Shown here: one piece after another, positions 17,775-25,966 of the stretch
Position numbering within the stretch: position 1 is the stretch's first letter
Layout of the letters: every line of letters starts with the position of its first letter
Origin: Dyella_A sp051962475
GTDB lineage: Bacteria; Pseudomonadota; Gammaproteobacteria; Xanthomonadales; Rhodanobacteraceae
Length of the DNA stretch: 64,000 nt
Assembly: GCF_051962475.1 (NCBI RefSeq)
Contig: NZ_JBQCCF010000069.1
Location: 124,001 to 188,000 of the forward strand
Direction of reading: 5' to 3'
Program-made: the position numbers and the translations under genes
The notes under the pieces: generated by a model
Seen by the model: only the letters and a program-made list of their open reading frames with translations
Databases searched by the model: none
Told to the model about the DNA's origin: nothing

Positions 17775-19202
17775 TTAAGGATCGATCGGCAGCGTACCGG
17801 CTTGCACCGGCGCGGTCATGTGTGGGTCGTCAGGCTGCGTCGTCTTGACCCAGCGCTGGCGCCAGGCGCTGCGCCAGAAGCGGGTGAACAACATCACCGC
17901 CGACACGCTCAGGCCGGCGATCAGGCCCATCCACATGCCGCGCGCGCCCAGTCCCTGATGGAACGCCAGCCACCACCCGGTCGGCATGCCGACCACCCAG
18001 TAGGCGAACAAGGTGATCGCCATCGGCACGCGGGTGTCCTTCAGGCCGCGCAGTGCGCCGTTGGAGGCGACCTGGATGCCGTCGGAAAACTGGAACACCC
18101 CGGCCAGCAGCAGGAGCTGCGCGGCCAGATCCACCACCTTCGCCTCATTGGTATACAGCCCGGCGATCCAGTGCGGGGCGCCGAACATTACGGCCGCCGA
18201 CACCAGCTGGGTGACCAGGCTCAGCCCGATGCCGCAGAACCCCGCATAGCGCACGCCGCGCGCGTCGCCGCGGCCGACCGCGTTGCCCACCCGCACGGTG
18301 ATCGCCATCGCCAGCCCCAGCGGGATCATGAAGAACAGCGACGCCACGTTGAGCGCGACCTGATGACTGGCCACTACCTCGTCGCCGAGCCGACTGATGC
18401 CCAAGGCGACCGCGACGAACAGGCCGGCCTCGGCCAGGAGGCTCACCGCCATCGGCACGCCGACATGCAGCAGTTCGCCGATGCGGCGCCAGTCGGGACC
18501 TTCGAAATGGTCGAGCAGCCCGAGCCCACGATAGTTGCGATGGCGCAGCACATAGATCGCGAATGCGATCAGCTCCAGCCACAGCACCAGCGCCGTGGCC
18601 ATGCCGCAACCGCGCGCGCCCTGCGGCGGCAGGCCGAGCTTGCCGTACATGAACACGTAGCCCAGCGGCACCAGCAGGACCAGGCCGCCCAGGCTGAAGA
18701 ACATCGACGGCCGGGTCAGCGACAGGCCTTCGGACAAGCCGCGCAGGGTGAAGTAGCAGGTGAGCGCCGGGGCGCCCCAGCTGATCGCGCCAAGAAAGGC
18801 GGCCACGTCCTCGCGCAGGTCCGGCGCCACCCCGATCCACGCAAACATGGGGCTGGCATGGCGCGCGGCGAACCAAAGCACCGTGCCGGCGATCAGCGCC
18901 AGCCACAGCGCCTGGCGGAACACCGGGCCGATCGCGTGGCGCCGGCCGGCGCCATCGAGCTGCGCCACCGAGGGTGGCACCGCCATCATCAGGCCGATGC
19001 CGCTGACGATCGCCAGCGACCACACGTTCGCCCCCACCGCGACCGCGCCGAGCACGTGGGTGCTGTAGTGGCCCGACAGCAGCGCATCGATCACGTTGGA
19101 ACCGATCGCCGCCAGCTGGGCGGCCACCAGCGGCAGGGCGAGGCGCACCGTGGCGGTCAGTTCGTGGGCGACCCTGGCGCGATCGGGGCGAAAGGTGTTC
19201 AT
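17775..19202 (-). CDS. MATE-family multidrug/toxin exporter
   Basis: A 475-residue integral membrane protein with about 12 hydrophobic helices in two similar halves, typical of NorM-like MATE proteins that export cationic drugs in exchange for Na+ or H+. Conserved pieces include LALPLVAAQLAAIGSNVIDALLSGHYS, the N-terminal WGAPALTCYFTLRGLSEGLSLTRP segment and GVFQFSDGIQVASNGALRGLKDTRVPM in the C-terminal half. The start MNTFRPDRARVAHEL (19200-19202) is preferred over an ATG 33 codons upstream. It is followed 24 bp later by sppA on the same strand. Confidence 0.92.
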   Translation of the reverse strand: MNTFRPDRARVAHELTATVRLALPLVAAQLAAIGSNVIDALLSGHYSTHVLGAVAVGANVWSLAIVSGIGLMMAVPPSVAQLDGAGRRHAIGPVFRQALWLALIAGTVLWFAARHASPMFAWIGVAPDLREDVAAFLGAISWGAPALTCYFTLRGLSEGLSLTRPSMFFSLGGLVLLVPLGYVFMYGKLGLPPQGARGCGMATALVLWLELIAFAIYVLRHRNYRGLGLLDHFEGPDWRRIGELLHVGVPMAVSLLAEAGLFVAVALGISRLGDEVVASHQVALNVASLFFMIPLGLAMAITVRVGNAVGRGDARGVRYAGFCGIGLSLVTQLVSAAVMFGAPHWIAGLYTNEAKVVDLAAQLLLLAGVFQFSDGIQVASNGALRGLKDTRVPMAITLFAYWVVGMPTGWWLAFHQGLGARGMWMGLIAGLSVSAVMLFTRFWRSAWRQRWVKTTQPDDPHMTAPVQAGTLPIDP

Positions 19203-19312
19203 GGCAGAAACAGTCGACAGGGCCGCGCATTCTAGCCGAGGCACACGGCGCGGCTGATCGTTTCGCGCGCTTGTGACACCATCGGCCGCTTCCAGGGGCA
19301 AGGGGCCGATCC

Positions 19313-20491
19313 ATGAACGAGCTGGACCACGTCAGCCAGGTGCGCTGCGCCAACTGCGGCACGCCGATGCAGGGCGAGTTCTGTCACCACTGCGGGCAGT
19401 CGATCCACAGCGTGCTCAAGCCGGTGCACCACATGGTGGAGGACACGCTGGACATGGTGCTGCACGTGGACGGACGCATCCTGCACACGCTGCCGCCGCT
19501 GCTGCTCAAGCCTGGCTTCCTCACGCTGGAATACTTCGCCGGCCGGCGGGTGCGCTACATCGCGCCGTTCCGCCTGATGTTCGTGCTGTGCCTGCTGGCC
19601 TTCGCGGTGTGCCACTTCGCAATGGAAGGGGGCGAGGACCTGCCGCGCCATGCCGTGGTGCTGTCGACGCCGTTCGAACACGCCGACTCGCCGGACAGCG
19701 TGCAACGCGCCCTGGATAACGAGCTGGCAAAGGTGGAGGCTGCGCGCAAGGCCGCTGGCGCCAATGCGGTGGGCATCGCCGCTGCCGCTGCCAGCGAGGC
19801 GCGTCTGCGAACCGAAGCGGCAAACCGGTTGGCCGAGCTGAGGAAAGAGCAGCACCCGGCCGGTGACGACAAGGCCAGGGAGGCTGACAGCGGTGACCAC
19901 ACCGATGCCAATGCCAGCAATCCGTTCAACACCGCCTGGGATTCCAAGGCCTACCCCGTGCACCTGCGCTGGCTGCCGGCGTTCGCCAATCGCCGTCTGA
20001 CCCAGTCGCTGGAACACATGCACGCAAATGTCGATGCGCTGTCCTCTGGCGGCGAAGCCGGGGCGTTGGCCAAGGAGCGCATGACCGCGCAGCTGTTCGC
20101 CTCGCTGCCGCAGGTGCTGTTCCTGATGCTGCCGCTGTTCGCCCTGCTGCTGAAGCTGTTCTACGTGTTCAAGCGACGGCTCTACGTGGAGCACATGATC
20201 GTCGCCCTGCACAGCCACGCCTTTCTGTTCCTGGCGCTGCTGCTGGGCGTGGGCCTGGTGCTGTTGGAGGGGTGGCTGGCCGGGTTCGCCGGATGGGCCA
20301 CGCGTCCGGTGCGTCTGCTGGAATGGGCGCTGGTGATCTGGGCGCCGACCTACCTGCTGCTGATGCAGAAGCGCATCTACCGGCAGGGCTGGCCGATGAC
20401 CATCCTGAAATATCTTGCGGTGGGCTGGTGTTACGTCTGGCTGCTGGTTTGGGCACTGGTGCTGGGCGCCGTGCTGACGCTTTCGCACTGA
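19313..20491 (+). CDS. DUF3667-family membrane protein with zinc ribbon
   Basis: A 392-residue protein. The N-terminus carries a zinc-ribbon (RCANCGTPMQGEFCHHCGQ, four Cys), then a short linker helix. A first membrane helix (FRLMFVLCLLAFAVCHF) precedes a large Ala/Glu-rich soluble insertion (about residues 105-240). Four hydrophobic helices fill the C-terminal third. This layout is that of the DUF3667 family, which has no established function. GGGGCAAGGGG lies just upstream of the ATG. The gene diverges from the MATE gene by 110 bp and is followed by a 437-bp non-coding region. Confidence 0.8.
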   Translation: MNELDHVSQVRCANCGTPMQGEFCHHCGQSIHSVLKPVHHMVEDTLDMVLHVDGRILHTLPPLLLKPGFLTLEYFAGRRVRYIAPFRLMFVLCLLAFAVCHFAMEGGEDLPRHAVVLSTPFEHADSPDSVQRALDNELAKVEAARKAAGANAVGIAAAAASEARLRTEAANRLAELRKEQHPAGDDKAREADSGDHTDANASNPFNTAWDSKAYPVHLRWLPAFANRRLTQSLEHMHANVDALSSGGEAGALAKERMTAQLFASLPQVLFLMLPLFALLLKLFYVFKRRLYVEHMIVALHSHAFLFLALLLGVGLVLLEGWLAGFAGWATRPVRLLEWALVIWAPTYLLLMQKRIYRQGWPMTILKYLAVGWCYVWLLVWALVLGAVLTLSH

Positions 20492-20725
20492 GAACTGGAT
20501 CACACAATTCCCGCCTACGGGCGGGGTCCGCGTCAATCGGCGCAAGGGTTTTGCACAGCGTCACGAGAGTGTCAACCCAGTCACACGTGCTGTTGCAGCC
20601 AGGTGAAGCCCACCTGACCGACAATCGCAAGTCATTGATAAACAGACATAATTTATCATGGCTAAAACTTGCCCATCCCGTCGGGAAAGGCGTCACGACG
20701 GGGCTGAGGCGCCCCCTTCCCCCCC

Positions 20726-20760
20726 GCATCCACAGAGTTATCCACAGCGACTGTGGATAA
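20726..20760. promoter_or_regulatory. Inverted pair of perfect DnaA boxes
   Basis: TTATCCACA (20738-20746) and its reverse complement TGTGGATAA (20752-20760) are both perfect DnaA 9-mers with a 5-bp gap. A degenerate third box GCATCCACA is at 20726-20734. The inverted arms extend to 10 bp (TTATCCACAG / CTGTGGATAA). The same box-5 bp-inverted box geometry occurs at 13905-13927. DnaA binding is expected from the consensus; the biological role is inferred. Confidence 0.65.
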
Positions 20761-20764
20761 GCGC

Positions 20765-20800
20765 AAAAAGGGCCGGGGAGGCGCCACTTACCCCCTTTTT
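20765..20800. terminator. Terminator-like hairpin before priA
   Basis: AAAAAGGG (20765-20772) pairs with CCCTTTTT (20793-20800) around a 20-nt loop that contains the palindrome GGCGCC. It could end transcripts in either direction and would separate priA from read-through of the DUF3667 gene. Confidence 0.55.
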
Positions 20801-20902
20801 CTAGAGTCCGGCGCAGCAAGAAAGTGCAAAGGCTCGCGGCGCCGCGGGAGCGACGGGAAGATGCGGCGGAGCGACCCCGGCAGGACGTGGCGTGTAGCCC
20901 GT

Positions 20903-20931
20903 TACACTGGTCTGCCCATGAGGTAACCATG
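20903..20931 (+). promoter_or_regulatory. priA -10 box, minimal ORF and start
   Basis: TACACT (20903-20908) is a fair -10 box about 20 bases before the start codon; no good -35 was found. ATG AGG TAA at 20918-20926 is a two-codon open frame whose GAGGT also serves as the Shine-Dalgarno sequence for the true ATG at 20929. Confidence 0.45.
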
Positions 20932-23097
20932 CCCACCGTCGTCCGCGTCGCCCTGCCGGTGCCCCTACCCACCCTGTTCGACTACCTGCCGCCCGCCGAG
21001 GGCCGCTGGCAGGCGGGCAGTCGCGTGCGAGTGCCGTTCGGACGCGGCAGCAAGGTGGGGATCGTGGTCGACCCGGCCGCCAGCGCGAGTGTGGCCGGTG
21101 ACCGGCTCAAAGCGGTCACCGAGGTACTCGACCCGGCCCCGTTGCTGGATACCGAGTTGATGCAGACGCTGGCCTGGGCCGCCGACTACTGGCTCGCGGC
21201 TCCGGGCGAGGCCTACGCCAATGCGTTGCCGCTGGCCTTGCGCGAGCCGCGGCCGTGGCCGGATACCCGTGACGAGTACTGGCAACTCACCGCCGCCGGT
21301 CGCAGCGCGCTGGATGCCGGCAGCCGCCGCGGCGCCAGCCAGCAATTGCTGCAGTTGTTGGCGCCGGGCCCGCAGCGCGCCGACGTGCTGGGCGAGCAAC
21401 TGCCGTCGTGGCGTGCCGCCGCCCGCCGCCTCGCCCCCGCTGGCCTGATCGAGCGCCATACCGCCGCGGCCGTCACCACGCCCGCGGGTGCGCCGTTGCC
21501 GCTTAGTGACGAGCAGCAACAAGCCGTGGCCGCAATTGCGGCCGAACGCCACCGGTTCCAACCGTTTCTGCTGGACGGCGTAACGGGCAGCGGCAAGACC
21601 GAGGTGTACCTGGCGCTGATCGAGCAGGCGCTGGCCGAGGGACGGCAAAGCCTGCTGCTGGTGCCGGAGATCGGCCTGGCACCGCAGACCCTGCGCCGGC
21701 TGCGCGAGCGCCTGGGCGTGGCGGTGGAAGTGCTGCACTCCAGCCTGGCCGAGGGGGAGCGCGCACGCGCCTGGCTGCGCGCGCGCAGCGGAGAGGCAAA
21801 GGTGATCCTGGGCACCCGCTCGGCGGTGTTCACGCCGCTGCCGCAGGCCGGATTGATCGTGGTCGATGAGGAGCACGACGCGGCCTACAAGCAGCAGGAA
21901 GGCTTCCGCTACCAAGCCCGCGACCTCGCCCTGGTTCGCGCCCGCGCGCTGGGCGTGCCGATCGTGCTGGGCAGCGCCACGCCGTCGCTGGAGTCGCTGG
22001 CAAACGTGGCGGCCGGGCGTTACCGCCCGCTGACCCTGCGCGCGCGCCCGGCGGCCGTCCATCCGCCGCAGGTGCAGATCGTCGACGTACGTTCGCAGCA
22101 CCTGGATCACGGCCTGTCGCCTGCGCTGCAGGCGGCGGCGCGCGAGACAGTGGCGCGCGGCGAGCAGGTGCTGGTGTTCCGCAACCGTCGCGGCTACGCG
22201 CCGGTGCTGCTGTGTCACGCCTGCGGCTGGCATGCCGATTGTCCGCGCTGCGAGCGCCCCCTCACCCTGCACGCGGGGCAGCGCCAGCTGCGCTGTCATC
22301 ACTGCGACTACCGCAGCAAGGTGCCGGCGGCCTGTCCGGCCTGCGGCGCCGGTGCGCTGTGGCCGCAGGGCCAGGGCACAGAACGGCTGGAGGAAGCGCT
22401 CACCGCGCTGTTTCCCGACGTGCCAGTGCTGCGCATCGATCGCGAGACGACCCGCCGCCGCGACGCGTTCGAGCACCTGATCGACGGCCTGCGCGCGGAT
22501 GGACCCGCGATCCTGGTCGGCACCCAGATGCTGGCCAAGGGCCACGACCTGCCCAATCTCACCCTGGTCGCCATCGTGGGGGTGGACGAGGGCCTGCACA
22601 GCATCGACTTCCGCGCCGCCGAGCGGCTGGCGCAGCTGGTGGTGCAGGTGGCCGGTCGCGCCGGACGCGCGGCCAAGCCCGGGCGGGTGCTGTTGCAGAC
22701 TCATCATCCTGACCATCCACTGTTGCACACCCTGCTCGCCAAGGGCTATGGCGCGGCGGCCGTCAGCCTGCTGGCCGAGCGCGAGCAGGCGGCGCTGCCG
22801 CCCTACAGCCACCAGATCCTGCTGCGCGCCGATGCGCACGAACGCATCGCCGTGGACGCCTTCCTTGCGGCCGCTGCCGCTGCGCTGCCGGACGATCACG
22901 CGCTGCAACTGGCCGGGCCGATGGCCGCGCCGATGGCGCTGCGCGCGGGGCGCCATCGCGGCCAGTTGCTGATTGAGGCCGCCAGCCGCGCCCAGCTGCA
23001 TGCCGTGGCGCGGCCGTGGCAGCGTGCTCTGAGCAAGCTGCCCGCCGCGCGGCGTGTGCGGTGGTCACTCGACGTGGATCCGATCGATCTCTACTAA
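20929..23097 (+). CDS. priA: Primosomal replication restart helicase PriA
   Basis: A 722-residue helicase that recognises stalled forks and reloads DnaB. The N-terminal 3'-DNA-binding domain (VVRVALPVPLPTLFDYLPP) is followed by the helicase core: Walker A DGVTGSGKTEVYL, DEEH box VVDEEHDAAYKQQ, and FRYQARDLALVRA. The zinc-binding insertion has Cys pairs (CHACGWHADCPRC, CHHCDYRSKVPAACPACG), and motifs V/VI are GTQMLAKGHDLPNLTLV and QVAGRAGRA. Length is close to E. coli PriA (732). GAGGT precedes the ATG by 5 bases. Transaldolase follows on the same strand after 67 bp with its own -10 box. Confidence 0.96.
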   Translation: MPTVVRVALPVPLPTLFDYLPPAEGRWQAGSRVRVPFGRGSKVGIVVDPAASASVAGDRLKAVTEVLDPAPLLDTELMQTLAWAADYWLAAPGEAYANALPLALREPRPWPDTRDEYWQLTAAGRSALDAGSRRGASQQLLQLLAPGPQRADVLGEQLPSWRAAARRLAPAGLIERHTAAAVTTPAGAPLPLSDEQQQAVAAIAAERHRFQPFLLDGVTGSGKTEVYLALIEQALAEGRQSLLLVPEIGLAPQTLRRLRERLGVAVEVLHSSLAEGERARAWLRARSGEAKVILGTRSAVFTPLPQAGLIVVDEEHDAAYKQQEGFRYQARDLALVRARALGVPIVLGSATPSLESLANVAAGRYRPLTLRARPAAVHPPQVQIVDVRSQHLDHGLSPALQAAARETVARGEQVLVFRNRRGYAPVLLCHACGWHADCPRCERPLTLHAGQRQLRCHHCDYRSKVPAACPACGAGALWPQGQGTERLEEALTALFPDVPVLRIDRETTRRRDAFEHLIDGLRADGPAILVGTQMLAKGHDLPNLTLVAIVGVDEGLHSIDFRAAERLAQLVVQVAGRAGRAAKPGRVLLQTHHPDHPLLHTLLAKGYGAAAVSLLAEREQAALPPYSHQILLRADAHERIAVDAFLAAAAAALPDDHALQLAGPMAAPMALRAGRHRGQLLIEAASRAQLHAVARPWQRALSKLPAARRVRWSLDVDPIDLY

Positions 23098-23132
23098 AGC
23101 GCTGCGCTCACGGGATCGCTACCCCCGCCTCG

Positions 23133-23167
23133 TATACTTGGCGGCTGACGTTCAGGAGGTCCCGATG
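23133..23167 (+). promoter_or_regulatory. Transaldolase -10 box and strong ribosome-binding site
   Basis: TATACT (23133-23138) is a near-consensus -10 box and AGGAGG (23154-23159) is a full Shine-Dalgarno sequence 5 bases before ATG 23165. No clear -35 element is visible. Confidence 0.55.
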
Positions 23168-24118
23168 GCATCGCAGCTCGAACAACTTCGCCAGTACACC
23201 ACCGTGGTCGCCGATACCGGCGACATCGAAGCGATCGCCCGCTACAAGCCGGTCGATGCCACCACCAATCCGTCGCTGCTGCTGAAGGCCGCCGGGATCA
23301 CCGGCTACGCGCCGCTGCTGGACGAGGCGGTGAGGTGGGCGAAATCCCGCAGCCAGAGCCACGCGCAGCAGATCACCGATGCGGGTGACCATCTCGCCGT
23401 CGCGGTCGGCCGTAAGATCCTCGACCTGGTGCCCGGGCGCGTGTCCACCGAGGTCGATGCGCGGCTTTCGTTCGACACCGACGCCACCATCGCCAAGGCC
23501 GAGCGCCTGATCGGGCTGTACGAGGACGCCGGCGTGAAGCGCGACCGCATCCTGATCAAGATCGCCTCCACCTGGGCCGGCATCCGCGCCGCCGAGCAGC
23601 TGGAGCGACGCGACATCCAGTGCAATCTCACGCTGCTGTTCTCGTTCGAGCAGGCGGTGGCCTGTGCCGAGGCAGGCGTCTACCTGATTTCGCCGTTCGT
23701 CGGCCGCATCATGGACTGGTACGTGGCCAACACCGACGCCAAGTCGTTCGAGCCCGAGCAGGATCCGGGCGTGCAATCGGTGCGGCGCATCTACGACTGG
23801 TACAAGCGCCACGGCTTCGAGACGGTGGTGATGGGCGCAAGCTTCCGCAATGCGGGGCAGATCCGTGCGCTGGCCGGCTGCGACCGCCTCACGATCAGCC
23901 CGGACCTGCTGGAAAAACTCGATGCCAGCAGCGACCCGCTGCCGCGCGCGCTGGAAGACGCCGGCGCCCGCGCGCCGCGTCCGGAACCGATCAGCGAGCC
24001 GGCCTTCCGTTGGGGTCACAACGAGGACGCGATGGCCACCGACAAGCTGGCCGACGGCATCCGCAAGTTCGCCGCCGACCAGCTGAAGCTGGAAAAGCTG
24101 CTGGCCGCCAAGCTTTAA
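23165..24118 (+). CDS. tal: Transaldolase
   Basis: A 317-residue class I transaldolase of the TalA/TalB type (non-oxidative pentose phosphate pathway, transfers dihydroxyacetone between sugar phosphates). Motifs are the N-terminal VVADTGDIEAIARYKPVDATTNPSLL, VSTEVDARLSFD, the Schiff-base Lys in ILIKIASTWAGIRAAEQLE, CNLTLLFSFEQAVACAEAGVYLISPFVGRI, and VMGASFRNAGQI. Length equals the E. coli enzymes (316-317). It converges with rpoH, with a hairpin terminator between the two. Confidence 0.96.
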   Translation: MASQLEQLRQYTTVVADTGDIEAIARYKPVDATTNPSLLLKAAGITGYAPLLDEAVRWAKSRSQSHAQQITDAGDHLAVAVGRKILDLVPGRVSTEVDARLSFDTDATIAKAERLIGLYEDAGVKRDRILIKIASTWAGIRAAEQLERRDIQCNLTLLFSFEQAVACAEAGVYLISPFVGRIMDWYVANTDAKSFEPEQDPGVQSVRRIYDWYKRHGFETVVMGASFRNAGQIRALAGCDRLTISPDLLEKLDASSDPLPRALEDAGARAPRPEPISEPAFRWGHNEDAMATDKLADGIRKFAADQLKLEKLLAAKL

Positions 24119-24146
24119 CGATATCCATCTAGCCGCAAGCACCAAC

Positions 24147-24170
24147 GAAAACGGCCCCTCGCGGGGCCGT
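24147..24170 (-). terminator. Hairpin terminator between tal and rpoH
   Basis: The stem ACGGCCCC/GGGGCCGT (24151-24158 and 24163-24170) has a 4-nt loop. The T-rich tail (TTTTC) lies on the minus-strand side, so it primarily ends rpoH; it may also stall transcription from tal. Confidence 0.7.
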
Positions 24171-24196
24171 CTTGCGTTGCGCGTTGTGGCCGGCGA

Positions 24197-25060
24197 TCAC
24201 GCCGCGGCGGCGAACAACCCGCGCATCTTCTTCATCGCGTTGGCCTCGACCTGGCGGATGCGCTCGGCGGATACACCGTACTCGTCGGCCAGATCCTGCA
24301 GCGTGGCCTTGTCGTCGTTGAGCCAGCGACGCTGGATGATGTCGCGCGAGCGGTCGTCCAGCTTCTGCAGTGCGGCCGAAAGCGTTTCCAGCTGGTTGTC
24401 GCTCTGGTCGGCGTCGGACACCGAGTCGTACGGATCGGCACCGTCGTCCACCAGGAACGCGGCCGGCGCCGGCTTGGCGTCCTCGTCGGCGTCGGTGGGC
24501 GCCTCGAAGCCTACATCTCGGCCGGACAGGCGCGACTCCATCTCGCGAACGGTCGCTTCCGGCACGCCCAGATCCTTCGCCACCGTGCGCACTTCCTCGG
24601 AGTTCATCCAGCCCAAGCGCTTCTTGCTCTTGCGCAGGTTGAAGAAAAGCTTGCGCTGCGCCTTGGTGGTGGCGACCTTCACGATGCGCCAGTTCTTGAG
24701 GATGAACTCGTGCATCTCGGCGCGGATCCAGTGCACGGCAAAACTAACCAAGCGCACGCCCTGATCCGGATCGAAGCGCTTCACCGCCTTCATCAGGCCG
24801 ATGTTGCCTTCCTGGATCAGGTCGCCGAGCTGCAGGCCGTAGCCGGAGTAGCCGCGGGCCACGTGGACCACGAAGCGCAGGTGCGACATCACCAGCTTCT
24901 TGGCCGACGACAGATCGTTGTCTTCGAGGTAGCGGCGCGACAGCGCCTGCTCTTCTTCCTGGCTGAGCACCGGAATGCGGTGCACCGCCGAGATATAGGC
25001 ATCCAGACTACCAACGAGGCTGGGTACCGGAATGTTGGCGGTGACCAAGGCCTGGGACAT
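24197..25060 (-). CDS. rpoH: RNA polymerase heat-shock sigma factor sigma-32
   Basis: A 287-residue sigma-70-family factor. Region 1.2/2 shows LSQEEEQALSRRYLEDNDLSSAKKLVMSHLRFVVHVARGY, LGDLIQEGNIGLMKAVKRFDPDQGVRLVSFAVHWIRAEMHEFI; the RpoH box that binds DnaK and core polymerase is QRKLFFNLRKSKKRL. Region 4 has the helix-turn-helix LQDLADEYGVSAERIRQVEANAMKKM. AGGAGG precedes the ATG. In E. coli sigma-32 is controlled mainly by mRNA folding, chaperone binding and FtsH. Here a perfect CIRCE operator lies 28 bp upstream of the ATG, indicating transcriptional control by HrcA as well. Confidence 0.96.
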   Translation of the reverse strand: MSQALVTANIPVPSLVGSLDAYISAVHRIPVLSQEEEQALSRRYLEDNDLSSAKKLVMSHLRFVVHVARGYSGYGLQLGDLIQEGNIGLMKAVKRFDPDQGVRLVSFAVHWIRAEMHEFILKNWRIVKVATTKAQRKLFFNLRKSKKRLGWMNSEEVRTVAKDLGVPEATVREMESRLSGRDVGFEAPTDADEDAKPAPAAFLVDDGADPYDSVSDADQSDNQLETLSAALQKLDDRSRDIIQRRWLNDDKATLQDLADEYGVSAERIRQVEANAMKKMRGLFAAAA

Positions 25061-25088
25061 GGGCGGAACCTCCTGAATGGGGAGCAGC

Positions 25089-25115
25089 TTAGCACTCGGG
25101 TACTTGGAGTGCTAA
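25089..25115 (-). promoter_or_regulatory. CIRCE operator (HrcA binding site) upstream of rpoH
   Basis: TTAGCACTC (25089-25097), 9 spacer bases and GAGTGCTAA (25107-25115) match the CIRCE consensus at all 18 arm positions. CIRCE is the binding site of the heat-inducible repressor HrcA, normally found ahead of groESL or dnaK. It lies 28 bp upstream of the rpoH ATG and so would be in or next to the start of the rpoH message. The match is direct; HrcA control of rpoH is inferred. Confidence 0.93.
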
Positions 25116-25261
25116 AGCCGACACAAAGTTCCGGCGCGGCAAAGAAGGTCGCCGCGTCGACTTATTGAACCAAATGGTACAGAAAAGCCAACAGGAAGTC
25201 CAGTCGGATGGGAAAGACTCACCATTCTCCGCAGCGGACATTCACCCGCCGTGAAGCCGCT
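25116..25261. other. rpoH upstream region
   Basis: No gene. On the minus strand a weak sigma-70 candidate (TGGACT, 17-bp spacer, TACCAT) lies about 110-150 bp before rpoH, and a small hairpin CGCGGC/GCCGCG follows it. Neither is strong. The 3' end of ung lies at its right edge. Confidence 0.35.
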
Positions 25262-25966
25262 TCACCCCGCCAGCGCCGCGCGCGGCGGCAGCGACCAGTC
25301 GATCGGCGCCTGCCCTTCCCGCTGCAGCCAAGCGTTGGCGGCGGAGAAGTGCCCGCAACCGATGAAGCCACGGTGGGCGGATAGCGGGGAGGGATGTACC
25401 GCGGTGAGCACATGGTGGCGCCGGATGTCGATCAGTCGGCCCTTGCGCTGGGCGTAGCTGCCCCAGAGCAGGAACACGATGCCCTCTCGCTCGCGGTTGA
25501 GCGCCTCGATCGCCGCATCGGTGAAGCCCTCCCAGCCCTTGCCCTGATGCGAGCCGGCCTGCCCGCGCTCCACGGTCAGCACCGCGTTGAGCAGCAGCAC
25601 GCCGCGATCGGCCCAAGGCGTGAGGCAGCCGTGGTCGGGCCGGGGAATCCCCAGGTCGCGGGTGATTTCCTTGAAGATATTGTCCAGCGAGGGCGGCACC
25701 GGCACGCCCGGGCGCACCGAAAAGCACAAGCCATGCGCCTGGCCCGGCCCGTGATACGGGTCCTGGCCGAGGATCACCACGCGCACCGCCTCAAATGGGG
25801 TGTGATCGAAGGCGGCGAAGATCTCCGGCCCCGGCGGGTAGGTTTCCTTGCCTGCTCGCTTCTCTGTGCGCAGGAAGTCGGCCAGGGCGCGCATCTCCGG
25901 GCGCTCGAGATAGTCGCCGATGCGAGCCTTCCAGCCCGGCTCCAGTCGAACGCGCTCGCCGCTCAT
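25262..25966 (-). CDS. ung: Uracil-DNA glycosylase, family 1
   Basis: A 234-residue repair enzyme that removes uracil from DNA. All family-1 motifs are present: water-activating GQDPYHGPGQAHGLCFSV, the FKEITRDLG segment, LLNAVLTVERGQAGSHQGKGWE, LLWGSYAQRKG and the DNA-intercalating loop HPSPLSAHRGFIGCGHFSAAN. The ATG overlaps the stop codon of the double-receiver regulator by 4 bp, so the two are translated from one message. The link of a signalling protein to a base-excision repair enzyme has no obvious explanation here. Confidence 0.96.
   Translation of the reverse strand: MSGERVRLEPGWKARIGDYLERPEMRALADFLRTEKRAGKETYPPGPEIFAAFDHTPFEAVRVVILGQDPYHGPGQAHGLCFSVRPGVPVPPSLDNIFKEITRDLGIPRPDHGCLTPWADRGVLLLNAVLTVERGQAGSHQGKGWEGFTDAAIEALNREREGIVFLLWGSYAQRKGRLIDIRRHHVLTAVHPSPLSAHRGFIGCGHFSAANAWLQREGQAPIDWSLPPRAALAG

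Larger units (their letters stand above)
20492..20928. other. 437-bp non-coding region upstream of priA
   Basis: No gene was found here. In order it holds: a hairpin CCCGCC-TACG-GGCGGG at 20510-20525, with the exceptionally stable C(UACG)G loop; a hairpin CAGGTG/CACCTG near 20600; an A+T-rich patch at 20633-20668 with inverted arms TGATAAA (20636-20642) and TTTATCA (20652-20658); an inverted repeat CCCGTCG/CGACGGG (20677-20702); the inverted DnaA-box pair (20738-20760); a terminator-like hairpin (20765-20800); and the priA leader. The A+T patch stands out strongly in this GC-rich sequence. Confidence 0.7.

Noticed and set aside
20492..20928. Chromosomal origin of replication
   Set aside because: Only one perfect DnaA-box pair plus one weak box, and none of the usual oriC neighbours (dnaA, dnaN, rpmH, gidA) are nearby.
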